Assembly (NCBI GenBank): GCA_943361925.1
Contig: CALRIT020000021.1
Coordinates: 1 to 64,000, forward strand
Source of the DNA: CAISCU01 sp943361925
GTDB lineage: Bacteria; Bacteroidota; Bacteroidia; UKL13-3
Direction of reading: 5' to 3'
DNA: 64,000 nt
Positions within the stretch are counted from its first letter, which is position 1, and every line of letters starts with the position of its first letter. Shown piece by piece: positions 51,046 to 61,701 of the stretch. The translations under genes were made by a program, and so were the position numbers. The notes beneath the pieces are model-generated. The model was not told the origin of the DNA. It saw nothing but the letters and a program-made list of their open reading frames with translations, and made no database searches.

Positions 51046-54000
51046 ATGAATCAAAGGAAAAATATACTAGCTCCTATATTATTTGCACTGAGTTTTATTT
51101 TAGTACAATCTGTTTTTGCAAGCAGATTTACTCAAATTCAAACAGCTACACCCAATGTTTGTGGCTCATCAGCCTTATATCAAATTGCAGTTAATTCTGA
51201 TACAGTTCCAGCACCATGGCTCTGGCAATATGCAGATACCATAACAGTAGTAAATTCTGTTTCTACTCAAAACCTATCGCAACAATCTCAAAGTATCAGT
51301 TTTAGAAGGTGGAGAAGGATTTCAAGAGCCGGAACTTTTCTAGCAGATACTTCCAATTGGTTAATGATAAAAATGAATCCTATTCCTGCTTATACAGGTG
51401 TGGTTTCAAAATCAGTTTGTAATGGCGATAAAGTTGAATTGTTTTTGGTAGGCACTCCTGCAGGAAATCCTCTGAATTTTAATTATACATCAGCATCTGT
51501 TTCGGCAATTTCTGGAAACAGAAACCGAAATGCACAAAATTTTATTTGGGATACAGTAAGCATCACAACTTCCACACCACAGAACATCAATTATACTGTT
51601 ATTCCTGTTTTTACACTGAATGGATTTTCCTGCACCGGAGCTTCTTCAGTTATACAAATTACAGTCAATCCAAAACCAAAATCAGGCTTCATTTTAAATG
51701 CCGGTTCTGGTAGTCTTTTGGGGATGTCGAACAAAACTACTTATACTTTTTCTGATACAACTCAAGGTTCTGTTTTTAGGTCGTGGATGTTTAGTGATTT
51801 GTATTCAGCAACAACAGCAACATTTAATAGAACCTATTCAAAAGGTGGATTATTCTCTACAAGAGTAGTTAATACAAATATTTATGGATGTCCTGATACC
51901 AGCGCTACCCAACAAGTTTACGTGGTTCAAAGTCAGGGTAAAGTGCAAGAATACCGAATGGGCGGAATTGATATCGACAGAGGATTTGGAGCTGTTTATT
52001 TGCCTGATAGCTCCTATGTAATTGCCGGTTTTACACAAAGTCCAATTGGCGGTACAGTTACATTGTCAAGTAAAGGTTCAGCCGATTATTGGATAAATTA
52101 TATGTCTCCTAATGGTACAAAATTCTGGGAAAGAAGATTTGGTGGCTCAAGTTATGATGAATTAAGAAGCATCATTAGAACTTCAGACAACGGTTATTTA
52201 TTAGGAGGAATTTCTTTCAGCGGTATCAGTGGCGACAAATCTCAAAACAATAGAGGAAGTTCAGATTACTGGATTATAAAATTAAACTCCTTAGGAAACA
52301 AACAATGGGATGCACGTTTTGGTGGTACTTTAGAGGATAATCTGATTTCAGTTTATCAAACTTCAGATGGTGGTTATATTTTAGCAGGATATTCTGAAAG
52401 TGACATTGGTGGAGATAAGACAGCAGCCCAAATTGGAGACTTAGATTTCTGGGTTGTTAAAACCAATTCATTAGGTGTAAAACAATGGGATTATTCTTAT
52501 GGTGGTAGTGGACTTGAACAATACACTGCACTCGAACCAACGCCCGATAATGGATTCATATTAGGTGGGATGTCGAATAGTCCAATTGGTGGCTCAAAAT
52601 CGGAAGCAGCAAAAAGTTCTATGGGTGATTATTGGATTATCAAAATTAATTCTTTAGGAATTAAGGTTTGGGATAAAACCATTGGTGGCATTGGTCAAGA
52701 TGTTCTAAGAGCCATCAAACTATTACCTGATGGATCCATGCTTTTGGCAGGAAATTCGGAATCTGATGTAAGTGGAGATAAGTCAACAAGCAGTTTTGGT
52801 ATCAATACAGCCGATTTATGGCTGGTGAAATTAGATGCAGATAGAAAAAAACTTTAGGATAATTCATATGGAGGATCAAGTTCAGATTTCTTACTTTCAT
52901 TCAACCAATCTTCAGATGGCGGATTTTTAATCAGTGGAATTTCTAACAGTCCAAGTAATATTGTAAAGAGTCAAAATTCAATTGGTGGATTTGATTATTG
53001 GACAATTAAATTAGACCAAAGAGGAAAGAAAATTTGGGATTATACCTGGGGTGGAATCAATACTGAAATTTTGAATAAGGTGGATAATTTGGAGCCTCAT
53101 ACCTATTTGTTTTCAGGATATACAGATAGTCAGCAAGACAACGATTTTTCAACTCCATTAATTGGTTATCAAGATGCTTGGATGTTAAAAGCATTCGACC
53201 AAAGAACCTGGGTTTATTCAAACGAACCGGATGTTTGTTTTGGTGATTCATTAAGAATAGGATTTGGTAGCCGAGATTCATTAGGAAACGGAAATACTTT
53301 CACCATTCAATTGAGTAATGCAGCTGGTAATTTCATCAATATGCCATTCACTGCAACAAGAACTATAGCAAAAAATACTACTGATAGTATCATTTGGGCT
53401 TTACCTGCAAATATCGCTTCATCCACAAAATACAGGTTCAGAATTTTTGGCATCAATCCTCGTGATACCATGATTATGCCTGAGTTTAGTATTTATGGAA
53501 TTCCAAAAGTTGGATTTACCATGAATACAAATCCACAGTTATTTACAGGCCATATTTTCTCTTTTAATGATACCACTTTCAGCAATCCAAAAGCAAAACG
53601 CGAATGGATTTTTTCTGATGGTACAAAAGATTCGGTTCAAACCAAAGCCAAAACTTTTGCTACCTGGGGAAATTATACAGTGAAGCTAAAATCGAGTTTC
53701 AACAATTGTTCAGATTCCGTTCAGAAAAGCGTAACGGTAAGAGCGATTTCTCCAACAATATCTGCAACAGGTTTAACATTTACAAACATTACAGGTAATA
53801 GCATCAGGGTTAATTTTACCAAAGGAAATGGAGAAAGAAGATTGGTCATTGCCAGATTAAGTTCTGCTGTGAATTCTACTCCTGTTAACTTTACTCAATA
53901 TACTGCTCGCTCTGTTTTTGGTCAGGGTACTTTAATGGGAACAAATAACTATGTAGTATACAAAGACACCGGAAATTTTGTGGTGATAACAGGTTTACCA

Positions 54001-54633
54001 ACTAATACTGTATTACATGTTTCTGTTTTTGAAATGAATGGAGATACCAATTTCTGTGCATTCAAAACAACTGCTCCATTAACAGGAAGTACAACAACAT
54101 TACCTGTAAAATGGCTTTATTTTAAAGCCAATAGAATGAATGAAAACGAGGTGATGTTAAACTGGGCAACAGCTTCAGAAATCAATAACGATTATTTCCT
54201 TGTTCAACGCAAATCTGATGAATGGAAAGACATTGGTAAAGTTGGTGGATTTGGGAATTCAAACATCAATAGGTTTTATGAATTCAAAGACCTTGATGCA
54301 AGAGAAACGGAATTGTATTACCGACTAAAACAAGTTGATAAAGATGGGAAGTTTGAATACTCTGATGAGGTTTTGGTAGGACTTGAAATACCTGATATAG
54401 ACTTGAAAATTTATCCGAATCCATCCAAAGGCAATTTAACTATTGAATACAATTCTTCTTTTAATGGAGCATCCTTAAAAGTAGTTGATATTTTGGGAAG
54501 TGTTATTTATGAGGATAAGCTGGATGATTCAGGAAAATTTCATTCATCAACCCAAATTAAAAAGGGCATTTACCTTATTCAGATAAATGCCCAGGGTGAA
54601 AAAGTGTATTCAACAAAATGGATTGTTGAATAG
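51046..54633 (+). pseudogene. T9SS-exported repeat protein interrupted by a nonsense codon
   Basis: One reading frame of 1195 codons, broken only by TAG at 52855-52857 (codon 604). The frame continues without a break on the other side. Features in order: signal peptide (1-25), Ig/PKD-like region (about 30-290), tandem repeats of about 50-55 residues with D-(Y/F/L)-W-(I/V)-(I/V)-K-(L/I/T) and (K/V)-(Q/V/I)-W-D (about 310-680), further PKD/fibronectin-like domains, and a T9SS type A sorting domain (YPNPSKGNLTIEY near the end, then GIYLIQI). In every other repeat the position of the stop is a tryptophan (W-D), so one G-to-A change turned TGG into TAG. The upstream part would be exported but not sorted. 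Confidence 0.85.
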
Positions 54634-54638
54634 AACTT

Positions 54639-55043
54639 TTATAAGCTCTCGCAATACTTTTTGAAATTATCAAGAATAGCTTGCCAACCTCCAACTTGCA
54701 TTTCATGTGGGTTTTCAGATTCAGGATCAAAATCTTCTGAAACCATTACACCACCTTCAGCTTCTTCAAATTTGGTGATGACTTTTCTTCCATCAGATAA
54801 TTCTGTTTCTAACAATTCATACTCATCTACAGTTTTGTAAATGGCTTCCAAATCAAATGAAAAACTACCATCTTTAGCAGCCATGTTCCAGCTCATTCTA
54901 CCACCAACTCTAACTTCGTTAATAGCAGCCGGACAATGCCAATCATCGCTGGCAAAGTTCCATTTAGTAATGTGTTCAGGTTGGGTAAAACAATTCCAAA
55001 CTGTTTCAATATCTGAATTAATGATGGTTTCTACGTGTAACAT
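54639..55043 (-). CDS. SRPBCC/AHSA1-like protein
   Basis: A 134-residue helix-grip protein of the Aha1/AHSA1 group: IINSDIETVWNCFTQPEHITKW at the start, then GGRMSWNMAAKDGSF and the ending GGWQAILDNFKKYCE. These domains bind hydrophobic ligands; the ligand here is unknown. The stop lies five bases from the convergent T9SS gene's stop. Start is the ATG at 55043. Confidence 0.87.
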   Translation of the reverse strand: MLHVETIINSDIETVWNCFTQPEHITKWNFASDDWHCPAAINEVRVGGRMSWNMAAKDGSFSFDLEAIYKTVDEYELLETELSDGRKVITKFEEAEGGVMVSEDFDPESENPHEMQVGGWQAILDNFKKYCESL

Positions 55044-55081
55044 GGTGATGGATTTTATAGGTTAATTATGGTTTTTACTAA

Positions 55082-55870
55082 TTACAAATTCCCTGTTCTG
55101 CCGCCATCTACCGGAACATTAATTCCGTTGATATAAGCAGCAAATTCCGATGCAAGGAAGGCTGCGGCATAAGCAATTTCTTCTGGTTTGGCAAAACGAT
55201 TTAAAGGAATTTCAGCTAACATTTCTTTGCTTACTTCATCTACACTTTCATTCATTTTCATGGCTTTGCCTTCTATAATCTGACTAAGTCTGTCGGTTGA
55301 TGTTGCACCCGGTAAAATATTGTTTACGGTAATTCCCATCGGACCTAATTCATTGGCCAAAGTTTTGCTCCAGTTGCCAACTGCACCTCTAATGGTATTC
55401 GATACTCCCAATCCTTTCAAAGGCATTTTAACAGATGTTGAAATGATATTGATGATTCTTCCATAACCACTTTGTTTCATGCCATCAACTACATTTTGCA
55501 CCAAATAATGACTGCTTAATAAGTGTGCATTAAATGCATTTAAGAACTCTTCTTCTCGAGCATTTACAAGTGGTCCCGGACTTGGTCCACCGCTATTGTT
55601 TACCAAAATATGGTATAAATAATGTGAGTTTGTTTTCGATTGTATAGCCTCTTTTACTTCCGAAGGTTTAGAGAAATCAGCCACTAAAAAATTGTGTTTC
55701 TGACCTTTTTCAGTATCTAAATCTCTAACAACTCTTTCTAATAAAGCACCATTTCTGGCCATTAAAGTTACATTGGCTCCTAATAGAGCAAATTGTTTTG
55801 CAATGGCAAATCCAATTCCTTTGGTACTTCCGCAAACCAATGCGTTTTTCCCGCTTAAATCTATATTCAT
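55082..55870 (-). CDS. Short-chain dehydrogenase/reductase
   Basis: A 262-residue classical-type SDR. It shows the cofactor loop GSTKGIGFAIA (about 12-22), the NNSGG variant of the NNAG motif, a serine at the catalytic position (ISTS), and the C-terminal FLASEFAAYINGINVPVDGG. The usual YxxxK is replaced around SNTIRGA, with Tyr changed, a variation seen in some Bacteroidota SDRs; activity may therefore differ. Start taken as the ATG at 55870, one base after the kinase gene stop. It may belong to the H-NOX/kinase operon. Confidence 0.85.
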   Translation of the reverse strand: MNIDLSGKNALVCGSTKGIGFAIAKQFALLGANVTLMARNGALLERVVRDLDTEKGQKHNFLVADFSKPSEVKEAIQSKTNSHYLYHILVNNSGGPSPGPLVNAREEEFLNAFNAHLLSSHYLVQNVVDGMKQSGYGRIINIISTSVKMPLKGLGVSNTIRGAVGNWSKTLANELGPMGITVNNILPGATSTDRLSQIIEGKAMKMNESVDEVSKEMLAEIPLNRFAKPEEIAYAAAFLASEFAAYINGINVPVDGGRTGNL

Positions 55871-55871
55871 T

Positions 55872-57617
55872 TTATTTTTTTTGTTGAATGATATCCACCC
55901 ATTTCTGCAATAATTCTTCCAGTTCTGCAGGTATAATAGGTTTCGACAGAAAATCATTCATGCCGGCAATCAGACATTTTTCCTGATCACCTTTCATGGC
56001 ATTTGCTGTCATGGCAATAATAGGAATTTTTGGAGAACAAATTCCAGATTGACCGTTTCTGATTCTGCCTGTAGTTTCATATCCATCTAATTCAGGCATT
56101 TGAAAATCCATGAAGATTAAATCAAACTTTTGTTGTTTCATTTTCTCCAATGCGATTAGCCCATTATCAGCAGTTTGTGCTTTGTATCCAAATTTATTAA
56201 GTAAGGCTAATGCAACTTTTTGGTTGATTAAATTATCCTCTACAATCAATATTTGTAGATCAGTTTGACTTTTATTGTCTGATACTTTTTCTTTCTTTTC
56301 AGTTTCTGATTTTTCGCTAATTGTATTTAATGAAGCACTTAATTCAAGCTGAATTTGTCTGAACTTTAACGGTTTGAAAATGATAGAATCAAAATGATTC
56401 ATTTTAGCCAGTTCAATGATTTTTGTAGTTCTGATTTTTGATAAAAAGATTTTTAAAACAAATTTGTTTTGTAAATCCGTTTCAACTAATTCATTTAAAA
56501 AATTCTCTTCACTTTCATTACCTAAAATCAAAATCGTATTAGGTTTAATTTTAATTTTTTGCAATGCAGAAACCGATTCAATTTTTTCAGCCTTGATATT
56601 CCATGCATTCAAATGTTTAATCAACTCATAATTGGCTTCTTCATTTGAATCAATACAAATTGCTTCATAATCTACAAACAAAACAGGTGGCCCATCTATT
56701 GTAGATTGTTGTTTATTTTTAGTTTTAAATTTAGTAGTAAACCAGAATGTTGAACCTTCATTAGGAGTGCTATCAACGCCGATTTCTCCTTTCATCATTT
56801 CTGCCAGTTTTTTAGAAATGGATAAACCTAATCCCGTACCTCCAAATTTCCTGTTGGTGCTGGCATCAGCCTGAGTAAATGGATTAAATAGAAGTTTAAT
56901 TTTATCATCAGGAATTCCAATTCCTGTATCACTTATCTCAAACTTTAAAATACTATGATTCTTCGTAGATTTAACTAGTTTAACTTCAATAATTACTTTT
57001 CCTTTTTCAGTAAATTTAATAGCATTACTTCCAAGGTTTAAAAGTATTTGTTTTAATCTAATTGGATCACCTTTTAAAGAATTGGGTAAACTAGGTTCGT
57101 ATTTAAGAAGAAGTTCAATTTTTTTCTCATTAGCTTTTGAACTTAAAATATCTAAAACTTCATAAAGTGTTTGAGATAAATCGAATTCAGTTTCTTCTAA
57201 TTCTAATTTTCCTGCTTCAATTTTAGAAAAGTCTAAAATATCATTAATAAGATTCAGTAAAATCTCACTACTAATTAAAATTGTTTGGGTATAATCCCTT
57301 TGAATATTGTTCAAATTGGTATCCAGAAGCATATGTGACATGCCAAGAATTCCATTTAAAGGCGTTCTTAATTCATGACTCACATTAGCGAAAAATTCTC
57401 TTTTTGTAAGATTGGCTTCTTTAGCTTCATGTAAAGCTTTAAGCAGGGCAGATGTTCTGTGATTGATTAAAATTTCCTGATTTTCAGTTATATCTTTTAA
57501 ATGAGTATTTCTAACATATAACTCAAGACTCTTTTCTTCAAGCAACTTTTCGGCTTGTTTACGGGCGTTCCTTTCCCGTTCAAGTCGTTTTTTCCATATT
57601 TCTTCTTCCTTGCTCAA
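55872..57617 (-). CDS. Hybrid histidine kinase of an H-NOX pair
   Basis: A 581-residue soluble hybrid kinase with no membrane segment. In order: N-terminal coiled coil (1-70), HisKA with His81 in SHELRTPLNGILG, HATPase_c (about 185-300, DTGIGIPDDK and GGTGLGLSISKKLAEMM), a degenerate receiver-like region (about 310-435) lacking the acidic pocket, and a true receiver with Asp504 (MDFQMPELDG). The TTG start at 57617 lies four bases after the H-NOX stop. H-NOX proteins inhibit such kinases when NO is bound. The following SDR gene starts at once after this one. Confidence 0.9.
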   Translation of the reverse strand: MSKEEEIWKKRLERERNARKQAEKLLEEKSLELYVRNTHLKDITENQEILINHRTSALLKALHEAKEANLTKREFFANVSHELRTPLNGILGMSHMLLDTNLNNIQRDYTQTILISSEILLNLINDILDFSKIEAGKLELEETEFDLSQTLYEVLDILSSKANEKKIELLLKYEPSLPNSLKGDPIRLKQILLNLGSNAIKFTEKGKVIIEVKLVKSTKNHSILKFEISDTGIGIPDDKIKLLFNPFTQADASTNRKFGGTGLGLSISKKLAEMMKGEIGVDSTPNEGSTFWFTTKFKTKNKQQSTIDGPPVLFVDYEAICIDSNEEANYELIKHLNAWNIKAEKIESVSALQKIKIKPNTILILGNESEENFLNELVETDLQNKFVLKIFLSKIRTTKIIELAKMNHFDSIIFKPLKFRQIQLELSASLNTISEKSETEKKEKVSDNKSQTDLQILIVEDNLINQKVALALLNKFGYKAQTADNGLIALEKMKQQKFDLIFMDFQMPELDGYETTGRIRNGQSGICSPKIPIIAMTANAMKGDQEKCLIAGMNDFLSKPIIPAELEELLQKWVDIIQQKK

Positions 57618-57621
57618 TTAC

Positions 57622-58155
57622 TTATATTAACTCAATTGTAAACTTAATTGTTTCATCCAATTGTCTTTCTCTTTTTAATGAGGCTTCTTGCTTAAAAAAT
57701 TCAATGGCTCCCATTAATAATCCTTCTGCAAGATCACCTAAATGTCTTTCACTTACATAAATCATTTCTAATTTCTTTTCGTGAATGCGTTTAGTATTAA
57801 ATTGTGGAAGTTCTGCATCAGGGTAAAGCTTTCTAACTTGAATATGAATATGGTTTTCAATACTTTCAAGAAAAAATAACAAACCATTTTCAAAAACTAC
57901 AAAACTAGGATACAAAACAGCCAATCTGTTGAATAAATAATTTCCAAAAGCTATCAATAAATCTTTAACAGGAATTCCGGTTTCTCTACCTAAATTTACT
58001 ACCAATTCAGCCATTTCAGTATGCGGATAAGTACCTACAGATGTATAACTTCCACCACTTGCTAAATTCGATGATTCTATAATTTTGTCTACGGTATCAA
58101 TTGAAAATTTCTTCTCAACCATATCTAAAAATTCAGTAAAAATTATACCTTTCAT
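57622..58155 (-). CDS. Heme NO-binding (H-NOX) sensor protein
   Basis: A 177-residue H-NOX protein. It has the family start MKGIIFTEFLDMVEKKF, the SGGSYTSVGTYPHTEM region, a likely proximal heme ligand His104 in HIHIQVRKLYPDAELP, and the heme-propionate motif YxSxR as Tyr133-Val-Ser135-Glu-Arg137. All expected heme contacts are present, so it should bind heme and NO. It precedes the hybrid kinase by four bases, forming a sensor-kinase operon. No distal tyrosine can be judged from sequence alone, so oxygen binding is open. Confidence 0.93.
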   Translation of the reverse strand: MKGIIFTEFLDMVEKKFSIDTVDKIIESSNLASGGSYTSVGTYPHTEMAELVVNLGRETGIPVKDLLIAFGNYLFNRLAVLYPSFVVFENGLLFFLESIENHIHIQVRKLYPDAELPQFNTKRIHEKKLEMIYVSERHLGDLAEGLLMGAIEFFKQEASLKRERQLDETIKFTIELI

Positions 58156-58296
58156 TGTTACTTTTATTAAAATTTCTACAATTTAATTTGCTGTGAATAT
58201 ATTTTGATTTCTTTAATTGTAAAACAAAAAATGGTCATTAAGTGGTTTATGAGATGTAATTTGTTGCTATTTGAATTTAACATTCAGCTATTTCAC

Positions 58297-58327
58297 TTGT
58301 AAAAATTAACTGAAAGAACCTATTTTG
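58297..58327 (+). promoter_or_regulatory. Promoter of the BatA-domain gene
   Basis: TTG at 58297-58299 and TATTTTG at 58321-58327, 21 bases apart, with the GTG start codon at 58332, four bases later. A leaderless GTG-start transcript is predicted. Confidence 0.5.
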
Positions 58328-58331
58328 CGTT

Positions 58332-60326
58332 GTGCAGTTCATTAACCCATCATTTTTATATGCTTTAGGATTTCTGACAATTCCTATTGTGATACATTTG
58401 TTTAATTTCAGACGCCCCAAAAAGTTAGTCTTTTCTGATATTAGATTTCTCAAACAAATTCTTCAACAAAATAAAAAGCAACGTCAGCTTAAACATTACC
58501 TCATTTTATTACTTAGGTTATTAGCTTTATCAGCCTTAATTTTTGCTTTTGCCAATCCTTATTTACCAAAGGGAAGTTCTGCTGCGAAATCAAATGCTCC
58601 CGTTTTTATTTATATTGATAATAGCTTTTCAATGAATGCCAAAGGTAAAGATGCTGAACTTCTTGAACAAGCTAAAAATAAAGCCAGAACTATTATAAAT
58701 GCTTATGGAGATTCTCGTTCTTATCAAATTCTAACCAATAATTTTGAATCAAAACATAGAATAAATTATAATAAAAAAGATGTTTTGAATTTGCTTGATG
58801 AAGTTAAAATTTCTACACAATCAAAATCCTTCAACCAAATTCTTGCTCGTCAGCAATCACAATCAGAAAATGGTTCAATTGCTTATTGGATTGGTGATGC
58901 ACAAGAATCTCAAGCCAAAATAAATGAGTTTCAGTTAGATTCAAATTTATCCATTAAGTACCTTCCGCTATTACCTGAAAATTCTGCAAATGTTTGGGTT
59001 GATTCTGTTTGGTTTACCGACCCGATTGTAAAAAAGAATCAGCTTTTTACCATAAAAGTTAAACTCAAAAATGGCTCTAAAAACGATATAGAAAATCAAT
59101 CTGTATCATTAATTTTAGATGGAAACCAAAAGGCAATTCAAACCTTTTCATGTAAAAATTCTTCTAGTGAAATCATTGATTTTCCTTTACAGATTAATGA
59201 TGGAAACTGGCATCAAGCTTCAATAAAAATTACAGATTATCCTGTTTCTTTTGATGATGAATATTACTTTACTTTTAAAGTGAGTGATGAAGCCAATATT
59301 CTTCAAATTTATGAGGATAATCCTAATCCGGCATTTTCTCAATTATACCAATTAGATGCTACTTATAAACTTCAAAAAAGTCAAGTAAGAAACTTAAAGT
59401 ATTCTGATTTTAATAGCTATCAATTAATCATCATTGATAGATTAAAAACAATTTCTTCGGGTTTGTTTAATGAATTGGAACGATTTGCTAAAGATGGCGG
59501 AATTGTTGTTGTGCTGCCTAGTTTAGAGCAAACCGGTTACAATGAATTTTCAACAAAACATGGTGTTAATTATGGCAACTTAAAAACGGGAAATTTTATA
59601 GTAAACAAAGTTGAATTAAATGACCCCATTTTTAGAGGTGTTTTTAATAATTTAAACGAGCAGAATTCATTCCCCGAAATCAATAAGAGTTTTGAATTAT
59701 CGGCGAATTCAAATTCAGGTGTTAAAAGTATTCTTCAAACCAATAATTCAATTCAATTTTTAATTAGAAAGTCGCTTGGCAAAGGTCAGTTTTATTGGGC
59801 AGCAAACGATTTGAGTTCAACCAGTGGAAATTTTTCTCAGCATGCACTTTTTGTTCCTGTTTTCTTGCAAATGCCCTTTCAGGTAAAATCAAAATTGGCT
59901 TTGTCTTACAGCTTGGGCTTAAATAACCTCATTCCAATTACTGGTAAAAATTCAAATCAGCTTTTTAAAATTTATAAAGCCAAAGAAGAATGGATTTGTG
60001 AAACTGATAATAAAGATGGCAATACTTTTGCCCTTTTACCGACTGATTTAAATGAAGCAGGTTTTTTCGATTTAAAGGATGAGAAGAAAGAACTAATTGC
60101 AAAATTGGCTTTGAATTACCTTAGAAATGAATCAAAGTTAAACTACTTAACTGAGGAAAAACTAATAGAAAAAGGTTTTAAAATTGCGGAAGAAGATGAC
60201 GCTCAGCTGAGTTTGGGAATTTCTGCCAATGAAAATGGAGTTCCTTTATGGCGATATTTTTTAATTGCAGCTTTTATTTTCTTTTTGATTGAAATGCTGC
60301 TGTTGAGGCGCAGGAAAATTCAATAA
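58332..60326 (+). CDS. BatA-domain protein with vWA-like region
   Basis: A 664-residue membrane protein. It begins with the BatA motif QFINPSFLYALGFLTIPIVIHLFNFRR (in parts: FINPSFLYALGF and IPIVIHLFNFRR), then an anchor near residues 56-75, a vWA-like domain (about 85-220, with the metal site IYIDNSFSMNAKG), beta-rich regions, and a final membrane segment (about 640-658) followed by a basic tail. Such proteins belong to the Bat/MoxR-associated group in Bacteroidota. No moxR gene is near. Start is GTG. Confidence 0.87.
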   Translation: MQFINPSFLYALGFLTIPIVIHLFNFRRPKKLVFSDIRFLKQILQQNKKQRQLKHYLILLLRLLALSALIFAFANPYLPKGSSAAKSNAPVFIYIDNSFSMNAKGKDAELLEQAKNKARTIINAYGDSRSYQILTNNFESKHRINYNKKDVLNLLDEVKISTQSKSFNQILARQQSQSENGSIAYWIGDAQESQAKINEFQLDSNLSIKYLPLLPENSANVWVDSVWFTDPIVKKNQLFTIKVKLKNGSKNDIENQSVSLILDGNQKAIQTFSCKNSSSEIIDFPLQINDGNWHQASIKITDYPVSFDDEYYFTFKVSDEANILQIYEDNPNPAFSQLYQLDATYKLQKSQVRNLKYSDFNSYQLIIIDRLKTISSGLFNELERFAKDGGIVVVLPSLEQTGYNEFSTKHGVNYGNLKTGNFIVNKVELNDPIFRGVFNNLNEQNSFPEINKSFELSANSNSGVKSILQTNNSIQFLIRKSLGKGQFYWAANDLSSTSGNFSQHALFVPVFLQMPFQVKSKLALSYSLGLNNLIPITGKNSNQLFKIYKAKEEWICETDNKDGNTFALLPTDLNEAGFFDLKDEKKELIAKLALNYLRNESKLNYLTEEKLIEKGFKIAEEDDAQLSLGISANENGVPLWRYFLIAAFIFFLIEMLLLRRRKIQ

Positions 60327-60422
60327 ATTAGATTTTATCAGACTAATTGAGCTTTGCTTTCATTTTTTTAGACTTATTTTCAAAGCTTTTCAATAGATTT
60401 GCGCGGAAGCACCACTTGTTAT

Positions 60423-61700
60423 ATGAAGCTTTTAATACTCAATGCACAGGTTTGCGATAGCAAATCAGATTTTAATGGTAAAATTTGTGATATTTTAATA
60501 AAAGATGGTTTCATTGAAGATATTCAATCATCTTCGAAAAAAGCTTTTGTTTCTGTTTCAAAATCTTACCAAATTTTTGATGCTGAAAAAGCTTTGATTT
60601 CAAATGCTTGGGTTGATATGCGTGCCGATTTTTGTGACCCCGGTCATGAAGAACGTGAAACACTCATCACAGGTTCAAAAGCTGCAATTGCCGGTGGATT
60701 TGCTCATGTGGCACTTTTGCCATCAACCGACCCTGCTTGTGATAAAAAAACAGGTGTTGAATACATTTCCGCTCAGAATAAAAATCTTCCTGTAAATGTT
60801 TATCCTTATGGATGTATCTCTCAAAACAGAGAAGGCAAAGAGCTAGCAGAACTTTATGATATGTTTCAGGCCGGAGCAATTGCTTTTACAGATGCAAACA
60901 GACCGGTTCACCATGCAGGATTGCAACTAAGAGCTTTGTTATACAGCAAAATTTTTGGCGGTTTAATCTTAAGTTCTCCAGATGAATCTACCATAAGTGC
61001 CGGCGGGAGAATGCACGAAGGCGAAACAAGCACTTATTTAGGTATGAAGGGAATTCCTTCAATTGCCGAAGAAATAAGAATCATGAGGGATTTGGAACTA
61101 ACTAAATATGCAGGTTCTAAAATTCATTTTTCACATATTTCTACAAAAGCTTCAGTTGAATTAATCCGAAAAGCTAAAAGAGCCGGAATACAAGTTACTT
61201 GTGATGTGGCTGTTGCAAATCTTTGTTTTACCGATGAAGTATTATCAGATTACAATAGCAATTTTAAAGTATACCCTCCTTTAAGAGGAAAATCAGACCA
61301 GAAAGCCCTTTGGGAAGGTTTAGTTGATGGTACAATTGATGCTATTTGTAGCAATCATCATCCACAAAATTTAGAAAATAAAGCGGTTGAATTCGAATAT
61401 GCTTCACCCGGAATGAATACCCTTGAAACAGTTTTGGCTATGATTGTTAAATCAAAACCTAAAAATGTTGAATGGGAACATATCATTCCTGCTTTAACTT
61501 TTAAACCTGCATCCATCTTAAATATTCAAACAGGTTTTATTCAAATCGGAGCTAAAGTAGATTTAACAGTTTTTAATCCGAATAAAAACTGGGTTTATAA
61601 CAAGAGCCGCTCGAAATCAACAAATTCACCATTGTTTAACCAAACATTAACCGGTAAAGTATTTGCGGTTTATGTAAAAGATCAAATCCATTATAATTAA
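60423..61700 (+). CDS. Dihydroorotase homologue lacking key metal ligands
   Basis: A 425-residue protein of the type I dihydroorotase/amidohydrolase family. The usual metal-binding HxH in the D-x-H-x-H-x-x-x-D-P-G block is replaced: the sequence is DMRADFCDPG, with Arg67 and Asp69 in place of the two histidines. The catalytic Asp block (normally TDHAPH) reads CSNHHPQ. IHFSHIST and the following GKSDQ are retained. The protein is probably inactive as a hydrolase, like PyrX partners of aspartate transcarbamoylase. Start taken as the ATG at 60423; a TTG at 60399 is alternative. It starts a cluster with the next genes. Confidence 0.85.
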   Translation: MKLLILNAQVCDSKSDFNGKICDILIKDGFIEDIQSSSKKAFVSVSKSYQIFDAEKALISNAWVDMRADFCDPGHEERETLITGSKAAIAGGFAHVALLPSTDPACDKKTGVEYISAQNKNLPVNVYPYGCISQNREGKELAELYDMFQAGAIAFTDANRPVHHAGLQLRALLYSKIFGGLILSSPDESTISAGGRMHEGETSTYLGMKGIPSIAEEIRIMRDLELTKYAGSKIHFSHISTKASVELIRKAKRAGIQVTCDVAVANLCFTDEVLSDYNSNFKVYPPLRGKSDQKALWEGLVDGTIDAICSNHHPQNLENKAVEFEYASPGMNTLETVLAMIVKSKPKNVEWEHIIPALTFKPASILNIQTGFIQIGAKVDLTVFNPNKNWVYNKSRSKSTNSPLFNQTLTGKVFAVYVKDQIHYN

Positions 61701-61701
61701 T

